Positions 44,301 through 55,700 of a DNA stretch of 64,000 nt are shown here, in pieces; within the stretch, counting starts at the first letter, position 1; each line of letters begins with the position of its first letter. This DNA is from Ascidia mentula (lineage: Eukaryota; Chordata; Ascidiacea; Phlebobranchia; Ascidiidae). The stretch is from assembly GCA_947561715.1 (NCBI GenBank), contig OX387205.1:7755001-7819000 (forward strand), written 5' to 3'. The translations under genes were made by a program, and so were the position numbers. Under the pieces are notes generated by a model that worked only from the letters and a program-made list of their open reading frames with translations, did not search any database and was not told where the DNA came from.

Positions 44301-47300
44301 TTGATGATTTTATAAAAAAGGCCCGTGACCACAAAAAGATTCGAAACCACTGACTTAAAATGATAAAATTGATTTTCTGAAACGATCTCCAACAGCATAC
44401 ACCTTCAATCACAATATTTTGATTTTGAAATATCAGGAAAAAACACGTTCCACTTCCCCTGGCCGTCTGGAGTCTACGCTTACAAATTTTGACGTCTTGA
44501 CCAAACAAAAACTGGAGGAGGAGAGAGAAAGAATCCGAAACGAGAGAATAAAACTCATGGAGGAAGAAAAGCGGTTGATGGAAGAAGAGCGAAACAAGCT
44601 CAAGGTAAAATATGTTGTGAAATTTTGCAGAGCATAAAACATGGATCCCTGGTGAGTTTTTTGGATGTCTTTTGAAACTCGTTCGTTTATCAGATGCAAG
44701 AAAGTGAACAATGCCAAGAAGATAACACTGGTTCTATTGACACAAAATGTTTTCCGAAACCACAAAAACTTAACAAGTCGTTTACTCAATTTGACATGAT
44801 GGAAAAACGTCGAAAACAACAAGAAAGAGAAGAACTTTACCGAGAGAAAGCAAAAAAACTGGAAGAAGAAAGAATTGCATTCAAGAAAGAAAAGGAAAAT
44901 ATGGTATAAGAGTGTTTTGTACGATCGTTATTTTGCTGCTTGACATTGTCCACCCATGTGCTTTAATGCTGTTTAATAAACATTCCCCTACTTCTTGCGA
45001 CAAGCACACTTTCTCAATATAATTCCATACTTCATTAAAATTGTTAAAAACTACATGCCAATACTTTTACAGGATCTGCATAGTGACCTGGAAGAAAACG
45101 AAGATAAAGCAAATAATTATCTTTATCGAAAACCGAGCAAATTGTCAAAGAAGTTTACTGAATTTGACCAAGCTGAGCAACAGCGAATAGAAAAAGAACG
45201 ACTTACTGCACATGAGCAAAGAATAAAAAAACTCCAAAGTGAAGTTAGGGCATTTGAACAGGAACGAAAACAATATCATGTAATTATTTTACGATTTATT
45301 AGTTACTCCACAGTATTAAACAGTTTTGTTTACTTCTTTTGCATCCCTTGGTTTGAGTGCCAACATAAATCAAACAATGCATTGTACGTTGTGCAGGATA
45401 GCGATGACGACATAACAAGTGGTACCAAAGCTTTACTCGAGTCAAGTCGTGACAGTCCACGTCCCAAGAAGCTCTCACAATCTCTCACAATGTTTGATGT
45501 CATGGAACGAAAGCGTCGAGAGGAGGAGCGTGAAAAACTACAGAGAGAAAAAGCCAAACAGCTGGAGGAAGAAAGAAAACTGTTTGAACAATCGCGGCTT
45601 CAAACCGTAAATAAATTAACCATTATTAATATTATGAGCAGAGCTGGGTGCGTAACAAAGTTAAAATAATCAATATTGATGTTTTTTAAGGAGGAAAATG
45701 GGTCGGATGAGCAGGGGGATAATATCAGGCAAACGTCCGAGGAAACTCGAAACGTGAAACGAATGAATGTAAAAAGCAAGATAGAAGCGGTGATGAGGGC
45801 GCAAGAGGAAACTGAACGAAAAAGGATTGAAGAAACCAAGTTTTGTCGTATGACTGTTGAACAGCAGGAAATGTTTTTGGCCAGAGAACGCCAGGTTGGT
45901 ACAGTCACATTATGTACGGTGTATAAGCTCCAAATGTTAGTTTAAAAGCAGTTGTGCTACACGTTGTATAAGTTGAAGGTAAGATGCGTCTAGCAACTGG
46001 GGAAACTTTTTCAGATCCGTTTTCTGAAAGAACAGTTGGCCCAAGCTCAAGCTGAAGAATATTCAGATGATTATTCGGATTCGGATGAAAGTGGAGAAGA
46101 TGGCGAGTATTATTATTATTACAGTGATGATGAAGGTGAGGAAGAAGATGACGATGATGATGATTGCGACGAGGTGGGTGTTTAGGCAAGCATATAGGCT
46201 GTCATTATTAATACGACATGAAAAACGAACAAACAGTAGTTAGTTTTTTGTTTTAACATAAGTTATTTTATTAAAAGTTGGAAATGAATAGCGGATTAAC
46301 ACAATTTAATTTTTGTTATATAGTCGGAGGAAGGCAATGTTGAAGAAGAAGAAGCTGATAAACAAAGCAACGAAGGTACCACATTTCTCCTGACTTTACA
46401 ATTTCCAAGCAAAACATTGTCTAACTCTATCATATTCCGCATGTTAAAGGTTCGGAAACGAAGTCAACGATAAGTGACGGCAGCAGTGGGTCAGGAGCTT
46501 ACAGCGGTGCTCCATACTTTGTTCAAACTTTGAACAACATTTGCGTGAAAGAAAGTGAACCAGTTCGCTTTGATGCAAACATAAACGCAAACCCTCATCC
46601 AAAGGTAGGTTTCAAACATATTTATTACTTTGTATGCGAAAATGGAGGATACCACTTTGAATATAACAACCATCACTCCAATGTGAGGGAATAGATTGTA
46701 AAAGTACAGTATCTCAGAGAGTTACATTTAATCAAATATGTAGTTCTTTTGTTAAAATGACCAAGAATTTCTCTCATAGTAGGCTGATCTAACATACTGA
46801 CGTGTCCTCAAAAACATTTTACAAAAATCATCGAATCGAATTTAAAAATTGCATTTCAGGTCACGTGGTATTTCAAAAACCGTGTAATTCGAAACAGTGC
46901 TGATTACCAGTACATCAACAAAGGAACGCAATATTCGCTATACATGAATGAAAGCTTCGTGGACGACTGTGGCGAATATATGTGCAAAGCTGTCAACGAT
47001 AAGGGGACTGCTACCAGCAAAGCGATGCTGAACGTCCTCGGTATGTCTTTGTTCACGACGCCTTCAATTTTCATACTGAATGTATCAAAGCTTATTATAG
47101 CGGGCAGAAATCACTTGAGGAAAAAAGGCCCTTTTACCTTTACCAGTATAAGCGTTTATTATGTTTTTTGGTGTTGATATCTCATAGTAATTGTACTGAT
47201 GGTTCAAATATCCAAAGCTTTATTGGACTATGTGTCCATTTTTTTTATTTGGCGCATGATTAGCTACAGAATATGCCACCGCAGCGAAAATACAAACCGT

Positions 47301-47612
47301 TATTTCTAATGAGGGTTTTTTACGACCTATTTAACGATGTCATTAAAAGTTCGGTTTCGACCGAATATTTTCTCTAATTACACATCGCCAGATTTACCTC
47401 CGCTTTCAGTTAAGCAAAATTCTAAAACATGAATAAAACAGATTGATTTAAAAGTTTTACTCAGCTACTACAGATACGGTATCGATCGACAGCCTACCAG
47501 GGTGGCTTGGTTCACCGATCCGGTGTTGTTTATTGTATTTTCATCGGCAAAACATGAATAATTTCGAAATAATTCACTTACTTCAAACCTTACAGAACCT
47601 GATGAAGAATAG
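41368..47612 (+). CDS. NEXN: Nexilin, F-actin-binding muscle Z-disc protein
   Basis: Exons: 41368-41412, 41481-41564, 41640-41750, 41818-41910, 42292-42429, 42502-42711, 42770-42943, 43048-43320, 43510-43653, 43749-43967, 44034-44135, 44437-44604, 44694-44903, 45073-45279, 45397-45606, 45691-45894, 46015-46173, 46324-46375, 46450-46604, 46860-47040, 47596-47612; 3156 nt, about 1051 aa. The first 17 exons are all multiples of three with phase-0 borders. Human nexilin (675 aa) matches: KIYVPKLSGTVKGKFEALEQ against [20 protein letters not shown], and the C-terminal Ig domain. In vertebrates it binds F-actin and stabilises Z-discs and junctional membranes of muscle. The middle is Glu/Lys/Arg single-helix sequence in serial modules; exon 17 is a very acidic tract with a Tyr5 run. 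An AATAAA lies near 47813. Confidence 0.93.
43048..45894 (+). repeat. NEXN: Tandem exon-sized modules within nexilin
   Basis: Exons 8, 9, 10+11, 12, 13, 14 and 15, and more weakly 16, repeat one module: basic lead, then (S/K)(S/K)(S/F)xx(F)D(x)(L/M/Q)(x)(x)(K/Q)(K/R), then EEERExx...LEEERxxF. Cores include SSFTNFDLLEKKRLEDER, SSLTKFDILTQQKFEEER, STLTNFDVLTKQKLEEER, KSFTQFDMMEKRRKQQER, KKFTEFDQAEQQRIEKER and QSLTMFDVMERKRREEER. Each starts and ends in phase 0, so exon duplication keeps frame. The module matches human GKLKLSFEEMERQRREDEK units; the tunicate gene has more copies. Confidence 0.8.
46450..47040 (+). CDS. NEXN: Nexilin C-terminal immunoglobulin domain
   Basis: Exons 46450-46604 and 46860-47040 encode an I-set Ig domain: GAPYFVQTLNNICVKESEPV, NPHPKVTWYFKNRVI, YMNESFVDDCGEYMCKAVND. 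It has the core Trp of strand C, the D-x-G-x-Y-x-C signature (DCGEYMC) and the typical AVN(D/N)KG ending. Human nexilin reads DEGEYMCKAVNNKGSA at the same place. The first core Cys of strand B is absent, as the matched residue is in RFDANINA; human nexilin also lacks it (RFTVKVTG). Confidence 0.92.
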
Positions 47613-49735
47613 TAATTTCATAATACTGGAGAATAAAAGGCAGCAATCTACCCGACTTTCGACAAATTAACGTCAAGGAACAAACACACAGCAGCGTGGA
47701 TAAAACATTTAAGCATAGATGAGAAGCTTTTTGTATTTCAATTCAAGATGTTTTGTGTATATTCTTAAATTGTTATTTCTACATTTACCTATAAAACAGG
47801 ACAATAAAAATACTTTGTTACATTTTTACACAACTTGTAGCCTATGGAAATAGTGAGCTTGCATGAACCTACGTGTATTGTAACTTTCTTTTTTTATATT
47901 TTACGTCAGTAATGTAAATAAAAAAAAATACTAAAAATGTTCATTTGCGACATTTTACAGTGTTGAAGTTTTTTTGCAAAACGCCATGAAATGGTGGTGC
48001 GTTCGCTACGTGTTTTGTCATCCACTAGGTGGCTAATGGAGTAAAAGTGTAACTTTTGCGCAAAAGTAAAGGTGGCTGCTTCGTTTCTCCATGTAAGGTT
48101 TCTCATTATCAAAAGTTCTCTGCGCGGTCAATGCAGTCATGGTGTTCTCACATGTACAATTCACTACACTGGATCCAATGTTTGATGTTCCGAAATCTGG
48201 TTAGATGAGATAAGACCGACTTAAAATGTGATTTCGTCACGTGCCTTAGAGGAAAAGTCTTTCTAAGATTCTTGCACCGTTTCATCCAACATTCAATATC
48301 TAAAACCAAAAAGGAAACCCTTAGGGAACTTTAACTTGGACGAAAAAAATCTAGCGTTTATTTACTTTTGAATTATTTTGCAAAACTTCTGCTTCCCTGC
48401 GAAAACACAAACGTAAGCGAGAAAGACTTTTTCGCGACGTGAAACATCGAATTAGAATCAAACGCAAATCATGCTGGGTATTTGTTTGGTTTTCGTCTGC
48501 ATTGTCGGACGATTATCAAACTGATCTCGGAAATAAATTCGTTCCGCCACAATTCTCAGCATGTAGCTGTTATAGCGACGTAGGTCGAACTACTGGATAT
48601 GTTTATGTAGTCTACTCGTCAATTACGTGCACAAAAAGATAAAGCTATGAACTCTCAAACATATGCATGTATTTCATTCAGGTTGACCTTTAGAATTTAT
48701 TATAAATGTATAGTTGTTTGTAATGTCAACAACACAGGCCCAAAAAGCAAACGACCAATTCCAATCATTTTACGTGTTGCAAATAATGTAGCTTCAACAA
48801 AACCTTTTACCCAAAGTTATTAAATATTCAGAAAAATAGTTTTGTTGAATTGTTAGCAAGAGATTTAAACTCCGCAAAGTAAATCCGTTTAAACGTGTTG
48901 CCGGTTGACGCCGACTCACAGCTTGTCGAACCAACCGGGAGATTTTTTTCTTCTTTTCGTTGCGAATTATAGAAGCAACGCGTGCACTGCCACACTCGCT
49001 CCATTGTTGCTCAATTGTGATGGAATTGATAATAATCAGAGTGTCTGACGCATTGCGCATTTGACGTTCATTTTGTATTGGGGCTCACACGCGTTCAATT
49101 TATGAATGAGGAGGTTTGAATCGAACGAAAAATAGATCTACAATTATCTGTACTAATGTAATCAATAACAGATTAGTTGTTTGTTTGCAATAATAAGTTA
49201 AATGAATAACCTAAAAACAAAAGCGTGAAAGACCATCGCCTGTATTCAGTGAGTAGGATTAGAGTCAAATATAAACAGAATTTAACTTACTAATGTATGG
49301 CCGCAGATATATTTTGCTAATTTAATCAGATAGGTGGGGCAACGTGCCAAAAACAACCACCTGGTAGTCAGTTACAGAAACTGCGTCAAAAAATTTGACG
49401 CTTCGCAGACAATTGTGGTTTCATAATTGTAAATGAGAAAAAAGTTTGCAAGATTTTACCGCCGGGCACCGACTGACTTTCCCACTCTCTCTGTCGAGGA
49501 CAGTGCGGCTGCTGCTCAGTAACTGCCGGAGGTCTGACTCGTTCGCCATTTTACGGTTAGGAAAGTTGAAGACTCTTGACAGACGTAGAAATACATTTTG
49601 GCTGCAAAGATTGTACAAGGAAGGTTTGCGTAAACTTTGGCAACTGAATAGAAAATGTTAAACCTAACTAGCAAACTATTGTATTTTTAAAGCGAATGAT
49701 CTCAGAAGCCTTCACGCTAGATATCTCTCGTGTAA
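47613..49735. other. Nexilin 3' UTR and intergenic region before Lmx
   Basis: AATAAA hexamers near 47631 and 47813 mark the nexilin 3' end. The remaining about 1.9 kb has no recognised exon. A CTCF-like 12-mer, CCACTAGGTGGC, lies at 48022-48033. The last few hundred bases are probably the Lmx promoter and 5' UTR. Confidence 0.55.
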
Positions 49736-52700
49736 ATGATCCGCAGAAAAAAATATACAACCAGAAATAATTGCAGCAGTTTTATTACGCATACAACGCC
49801 AATGCTTGTGCCGGAAACACAGATGCGTTTGGAAAACACGCCGGAATTGGCCTTCGCAAATCGGGACAAGATTTCAGACGAAGAATTTGTTCATTCTTCC
49901 AACAACCAGTGGCCTAACTTAGATAAACTCGAAGATTGCCATCTCATCGCTGATGTTTCTCGCCATTATCCACCAACAACATTTGGTGACGGACAATCAG
50001 CACCCGGTTCAGCAACATGTGTCGATAGCGAACATTCAAACATAGATATATGGTCCAAAGCGACTGGGAACCTGACATTTTCCAGCAGTCAACTAACAAT
50101 GGGAGCACACGAAAATTGCCAAGATAATTTTAAAAAGGAAAGCGACGTTCCAAATGTTGGCCAAGCATCACCCAACTTTTGTCAAGGATGCAAGAAAATT
50201 ATTCAAGTAAGTCAGTTGACAGAACTCTTTGATGAAGTATCACAATCACAGTCTAATATACAACGAAAAATCGGTATCTGATTTTTTATGACAAGTTTAT
50301 AGAACAAACCCTCATACATTTGTCGCTATAAAATCGTGATATATCTGATATATATATATTTCGCATACAATCATGCATCGTCAGTAGCAAAATAACGGTA
50401 ACGTTCTGGGTTACACTAGTCGAGGGCTTGTGAATACATTTTAAACATTCGTCTTTACTTATGAAAGATTTTTTGCCAAAAGCAATTTGCATTTATCATG
50501 ACACATTTTTGTGGCTCAATGACCAAATTCAGACAGTTTTAAAATAATTACTATTTGTCGTTTAACATCACAAAATACAGTGGCACAAAAATACGAAACA
50601 GGGGGCATGTTTTGTGAGGGATAATTGTTTTATAAATTTGCAGCAACACATTTTCGTTTTTTAGTAATAAAGTTTTTGTTATAATTTTTCAGGCGTTAAA
50701 CTTTAAACAAACTACGTTCATTTGATTGTTGTGCAAGGTTTCATTCTTATTTTTATATACTGGTTGAACAGGTACAGGCCCGTTTATTTTACATAATTTC
50801 AATCTTTCGGTTTAATTTCAAATAATTTCAATTTAACTTATTCACCGAGGTAAATCTTGGATGTGAAAGAGGAAACAAATTAACCATTATCTTGTTTGGT
50901 TGACGCTAAAATTACTTTTATACTCATATGAAGCCATTTTGGCGATACAGAACAGTTAATTTCTCATAGTATCAGTTATTGAGTTCGTTTACATAAGGAG
51001 AATACATGTGCACGATTTTACGCAATTCTTTTACGATGTGGTACGTAAATATTGCTGAACAGTTACATGAACCTTTGCATTTCAGGATCGCTATTTGCTG
51101 AACATCGCAGGGCTTTGTTGGCATGAAAACTGTGCCAAGTGCACATCTTGCTTCTCAAAACTCACAACTTCATGTTTCTTCAACGACGGTCAGCTTTATT
51201 GCAGGGATGACTATGAAAGGTGACTTTTGTGCATTGTTTCGATAATGTTGACATTACTTGGAAAATTCACAACAAATAAAACTGTTGTTGTCGCTTGATT
51301 CGAACCCTGTAGCGTTTTTACCAGCAGCACAATCTATTGTGATGATGGGATAAAGTAGTGAACCTGTTGATTACCTGATGGTGGGTATGCTTGTGACGTA
51401 AGTCCTTATCAGAGGGATTGTCGATACACCGCCACGTGAGGAAGTGGTACTGGAGTGCACATATGTTGTGACTACACTGGTGGAATTTTGTGACATATGC
51501 TGTTAATTACAGTCAATTTTTAAAGTAAAAACGTCAATATTTGTCGCCTCTCCATAATTCCACTCGCAAACAAGGCGCTTTTGCTGGGCGGTCTGTCGTT
51601 TCGCTCCAATGTCTTCTTGACTTCCCACATCACGACAGGAAAATTGGTCGCGCCAGCGAAATAGATATTGGACCTCTGAGAAATTTGTGTAAGCTTGATG
51701 TGCCGCCCCTCAACGACGTTTTAAACGTCACCGCTCGTGTATTGATTTTCGGTGAAAAATTATTCGTTGTCGACCGATGTGATTCCGTCTTGTTGCGAGC
51801 AATTAGCTTCATTATTGCTTGGGTGCTTGGGGAGTTTTGGCAAACAAGTGTTATGAAATTTTGGATTTGCAATCTGTTAATGTAAATCATCCAGAAAGGG
51901 TGTTATCATGGTCAGCTAAAGGCTCAATATGTAATCCTATCTAACAATCAATAGCTTGAGGAGTGGACGTAATTTCAAAGATTTGAATTACAATCCAGGT
52001 GGTTAAAGCGATGCTTTTTGATGGTTGTTGGTGCCATTGTTTCGGTAGCAAGACGTCGTTGGCGCGCCATGTGATAGGCGAGATTCCGATAAACACTATT
52101 TGCTCAACAGAGGGTAAATATTTTAATAGGGACACTGCTTGACATGACACCCCACGTACTGTGTTCAAATAGGCAGGTTGTAAAAATAAATTTTATTTAG
52201 AAAAATATATTTTACAAATTGAGAGAAGGATCCTATGCGCTAAAAACCTTCTAAATTCCGTTTTTTTTTTAATCTGTTGAGTTTTTTGTTGAAGAAGACC
52301 ACCGCCAACCAGCAACAACAATTACACGCTTTGGTAACAGATTTTCAGGTGCCCTTTGCGCGTAGTTTGAACCTCTTCGTAACAGTAAGAACTTTCCGTA
52401 CGGGTGATACCAATGCGGGCAGGTTTTATCGGGCGTGCTCATCAATTATGATAAATCGTTTCTCGCATTAGGGAATTGTTTGAAACCATTGCGGTGGCGA
52501 GTAACCTACTTCAAACAGCTGTGTATTTCATTGCACGCACTTGCAGCGTAGGAAACCGTGCACATGTTATCGTCTAAATCGTGACAATAAACATTGGATG
52601 GTGCCCTTGCCAAACTGGACGGTTAAGATAGTGTTACTTAATTTGGTCGTTGATGTATGGCCGTTAATAAATAAACTGTGAAAAATGGCCACTCGGTGAC

Positions 52701-55700
52701 TTATGAAGAATGTATTGTCGGGTAGTTTGTCTGGCTTCTTGTCGCGGTTGTTCTCAATCCTAAAACAGATAAAACACATATCTCAGATGGAATGTTGAAA
52801 GTTTCGCACCGCCGATCGTTTTCCGCGGATGCGCCGACATTGTCCTGGCGTGTCGTCATTGAGCGAGATAGGCGTGAAGAGAAAATCATCGCAAAGTCGC
52901 ATGCTTTTAAACAAACAAACAAACGGTCGCTCCATATTGACGTCGTTCGCCTGCCTTTATCACTGCGGGATCTCTTTTCTTTCTAAACCCTCGTTGAGCG
53001 ACGCGGGTTTTCTGTGGGCGTGCGCCTCCTGTGTCGACTGCTTGCCCGCGCATTGTCCTATCTGCAAAATATATGCCTCTCGCTTACTGTCACAAAGACC
53101 CACCATGGCCTCATAATGTCAATATCCCGCTGTTAAAAACCCCAGAAGACGATTTGATAAGTGTCAACGCATAACTTGAATTGTTGTTTAAACCTCGGAC
53201 GTCGACCGAGAACTTGGAACCCGGAAATGTTGTATTTTCCTCCAACAATAAAACAATTCGCTCCAGAAAAGCATAGTTTGCACTTTGCTCGAATGCCGCG
53301 AGATGATATTCGTGATGAGATGCCAATTTGATACAGGTGTTTGTCATAACGATACAGTGCCGACGCCTTAATTCCCGCGCGATTTTGTCGGCGATCAGTT
53401 GTTGTCACGTGACGTGCAGGCTCTATCATTGTCCAATTTGGCCCGATTGTGAACCGCGATAAAATCACGTAGACGCATTACCGTCGTCTGGCATGTACAA
53501 CAACCTCAGAATAGTGATTGTGAGATATGTTTCCAAAATGCCACCCCGAAAAATGCCACCTGCAACTGTTGTCATCTTGCCAACTTTCTTGTCGCGTTGA
53601 GTTCAAAGAGCGAATGGTCTTATTGCTGCATTTACTGCTTCTCCCTTTCCGGTGGAAATTACCTTAAAGTTGAGTTATTGTGGGAGTAAATTCCCAACCT
53701 CATAATGAATGAAGTTTTTACGGTAGTCGGACGTTTGGCTGTAGGTATAGAACGGTGATTGGCTCGGAAGCATTTCATAAAACGTGGTGGGCAGGCTATT
53801 GGGTTACCCGGCATTGTGCAGGAATGCGCTCTCAGTCGTCATATTTATGGAGGGCCGATTGTGATGTAACAGGTGCGTCGACTCGCCGGCCAGGGGTCAT
53901 CGAAAGTAGAAGAGAGTGATCACGCTGGTTGAAATGTACCGTAAAAATCGGAAATGTTTACTGTATGATTTACGCCTTACGGGGTACATCCTATCCGGTT
54001 GTACGTCATACCCGGCGGTATCATGGGGGTTTGTGCGGAAGGGTCTGTGTACAATTTTTGATGCATGCTGATTACAATTTCCCACCAAGCAGTACAATCT
54101 CGTTTGATCATCAAGTGTTAAGCCTGTGCTGAAATCTAATCTTCCCGTTTAATCTACGAAGACTAGGATGACAACTTACTGCGTCACAAGGCACGAGTGA
54201 CTGGCGGGCAACGAAAAACAAGCGCCTTTTAACTTTGATGAATTGTCACTTGTCGTGCAAAATCCGTGGAAGGATTTTCGGTGAGGCCGCAAAATCTTGA
54301 CGTCTAAAGCATCGCAGCACACGCCTCCGATTAATGGAGTGGAAACACCATTTCGTGTAAATTCTAAAAGGATAAAGGTGAAGGGTAAAGGCGAACTTTA
54401 CCATTCTGCTTGATGGCTGCGGCGTTACAGTGTTACACATACCAACAACTTGTTTTCGTTTGAGATCAGTCGTGCTAATGAGGCTTTACGCTGAAGGTCG
54501 GTTTAAGTGGTTGTTGGCTGCTCACTGTCTGTTGGAGGTTGAACGTTTTAGCTTTTACTAAAAAGACACTGTACCACTTGTCGAAATAATATGATTTATC
54601 ACAAAATTACGCCGTAATGGAGTACCGGCGACAATTTAAAAATATTCAGAGGAACATAATGGATATTATGCAATTCCTTGAAACGGGCATGCAAGCGCAG
54701 CTATGGCCAATTAAAGCTGGTTGAATGGTATACTCTGTCTGCATAATATACGATCACTGCTTTTAAAAGGTCTGTGTTATGGCAACATTTTTATGTGTGG
54801 TGGTCTTTTTTTTTGTGGTTGCGTGGGCTTGACTCGTTTTTCACACCACAAGAAAGTCTTTCTTTCCAGTGCATGAATCCAGGTAAAAAAAACGCTTTTA
54901 TGAGCCATGATATCCTTCTTATAATGCGTCCACGACTTTGGTTTGGAAATCGGCCATAGAATGGCGGCTGTTTCACGAAATCGCATTGGGGCGTAACGAA
55001 AAGTCGCTTGTTTGTGTATGTCTTTGTTTGAATACAAAACTTCGTAAAACTGTTAAGGAATAACAAATATTTACGCGCGACAAAACGACTGCGACGTCGT
55101 TGTTAAAAACTATTTGAAACTCTTTTCCAAATACTTAGTGTAAATGCTGTTGTAGTCTTCATTTATCAGATGCGATTATTTGCACGAAAATGTTTGGCGA
55201 GTTCCTAATTCGTTTAGTAACGTGTGTTTTCGGTTTAATTATATTTGTGTTTAAATTTTTTTCAATGGCGCAATGTTTTACAGTTTTTTACTTTTTGCAA
55301 ATGTATTTGGAAAACTTTTGAACTCTATGCACGTGTATTTGACCTTATCCTGGCGGTTATACATGGCGCGACGACTTTAACGTAAACAAAGCAACACGTT
55401 CTTTTGTGCGCCAAGTATAAACACAACTTGCTTGTGTCCTTTTTTCCTAGCGACCCGAGTCGCGTTCACCTGGCTGGTAACATGTCGTAAATGTGACACT
55501 GTCCACAAAACAGTCATCAATTTTGTGTGTAGGTAACACCAGTCATTGCGCTTGTGAAATTGCGATTTAGTGCTGTACGAAAAACGTACTTTGGAGATTT
55601 GACATACAAACACTTTGTCAAACCAGAATATGTCTTGGGGCATTTGCTAAAGGTGTTGCCCACAATCGGTTTTAGTGACAACGTCTACACCTTACGACGA

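Noticed and set aside
46130-46140. Alternative donor inside nexilin exon 17
   Set aside because: The longer exon to 46173 also has a good donor and keeps phase 0 like its neighbours, so it was preferred; the short form is mentioned only as a possibility.
51290-51320. tRNA B-box-like 'gttcgaatc' on the minus strand
   Set aside because: No A-box and no cloverleaf could be drawn, so not a tRNA; at most a SINE trace without a second copy here.
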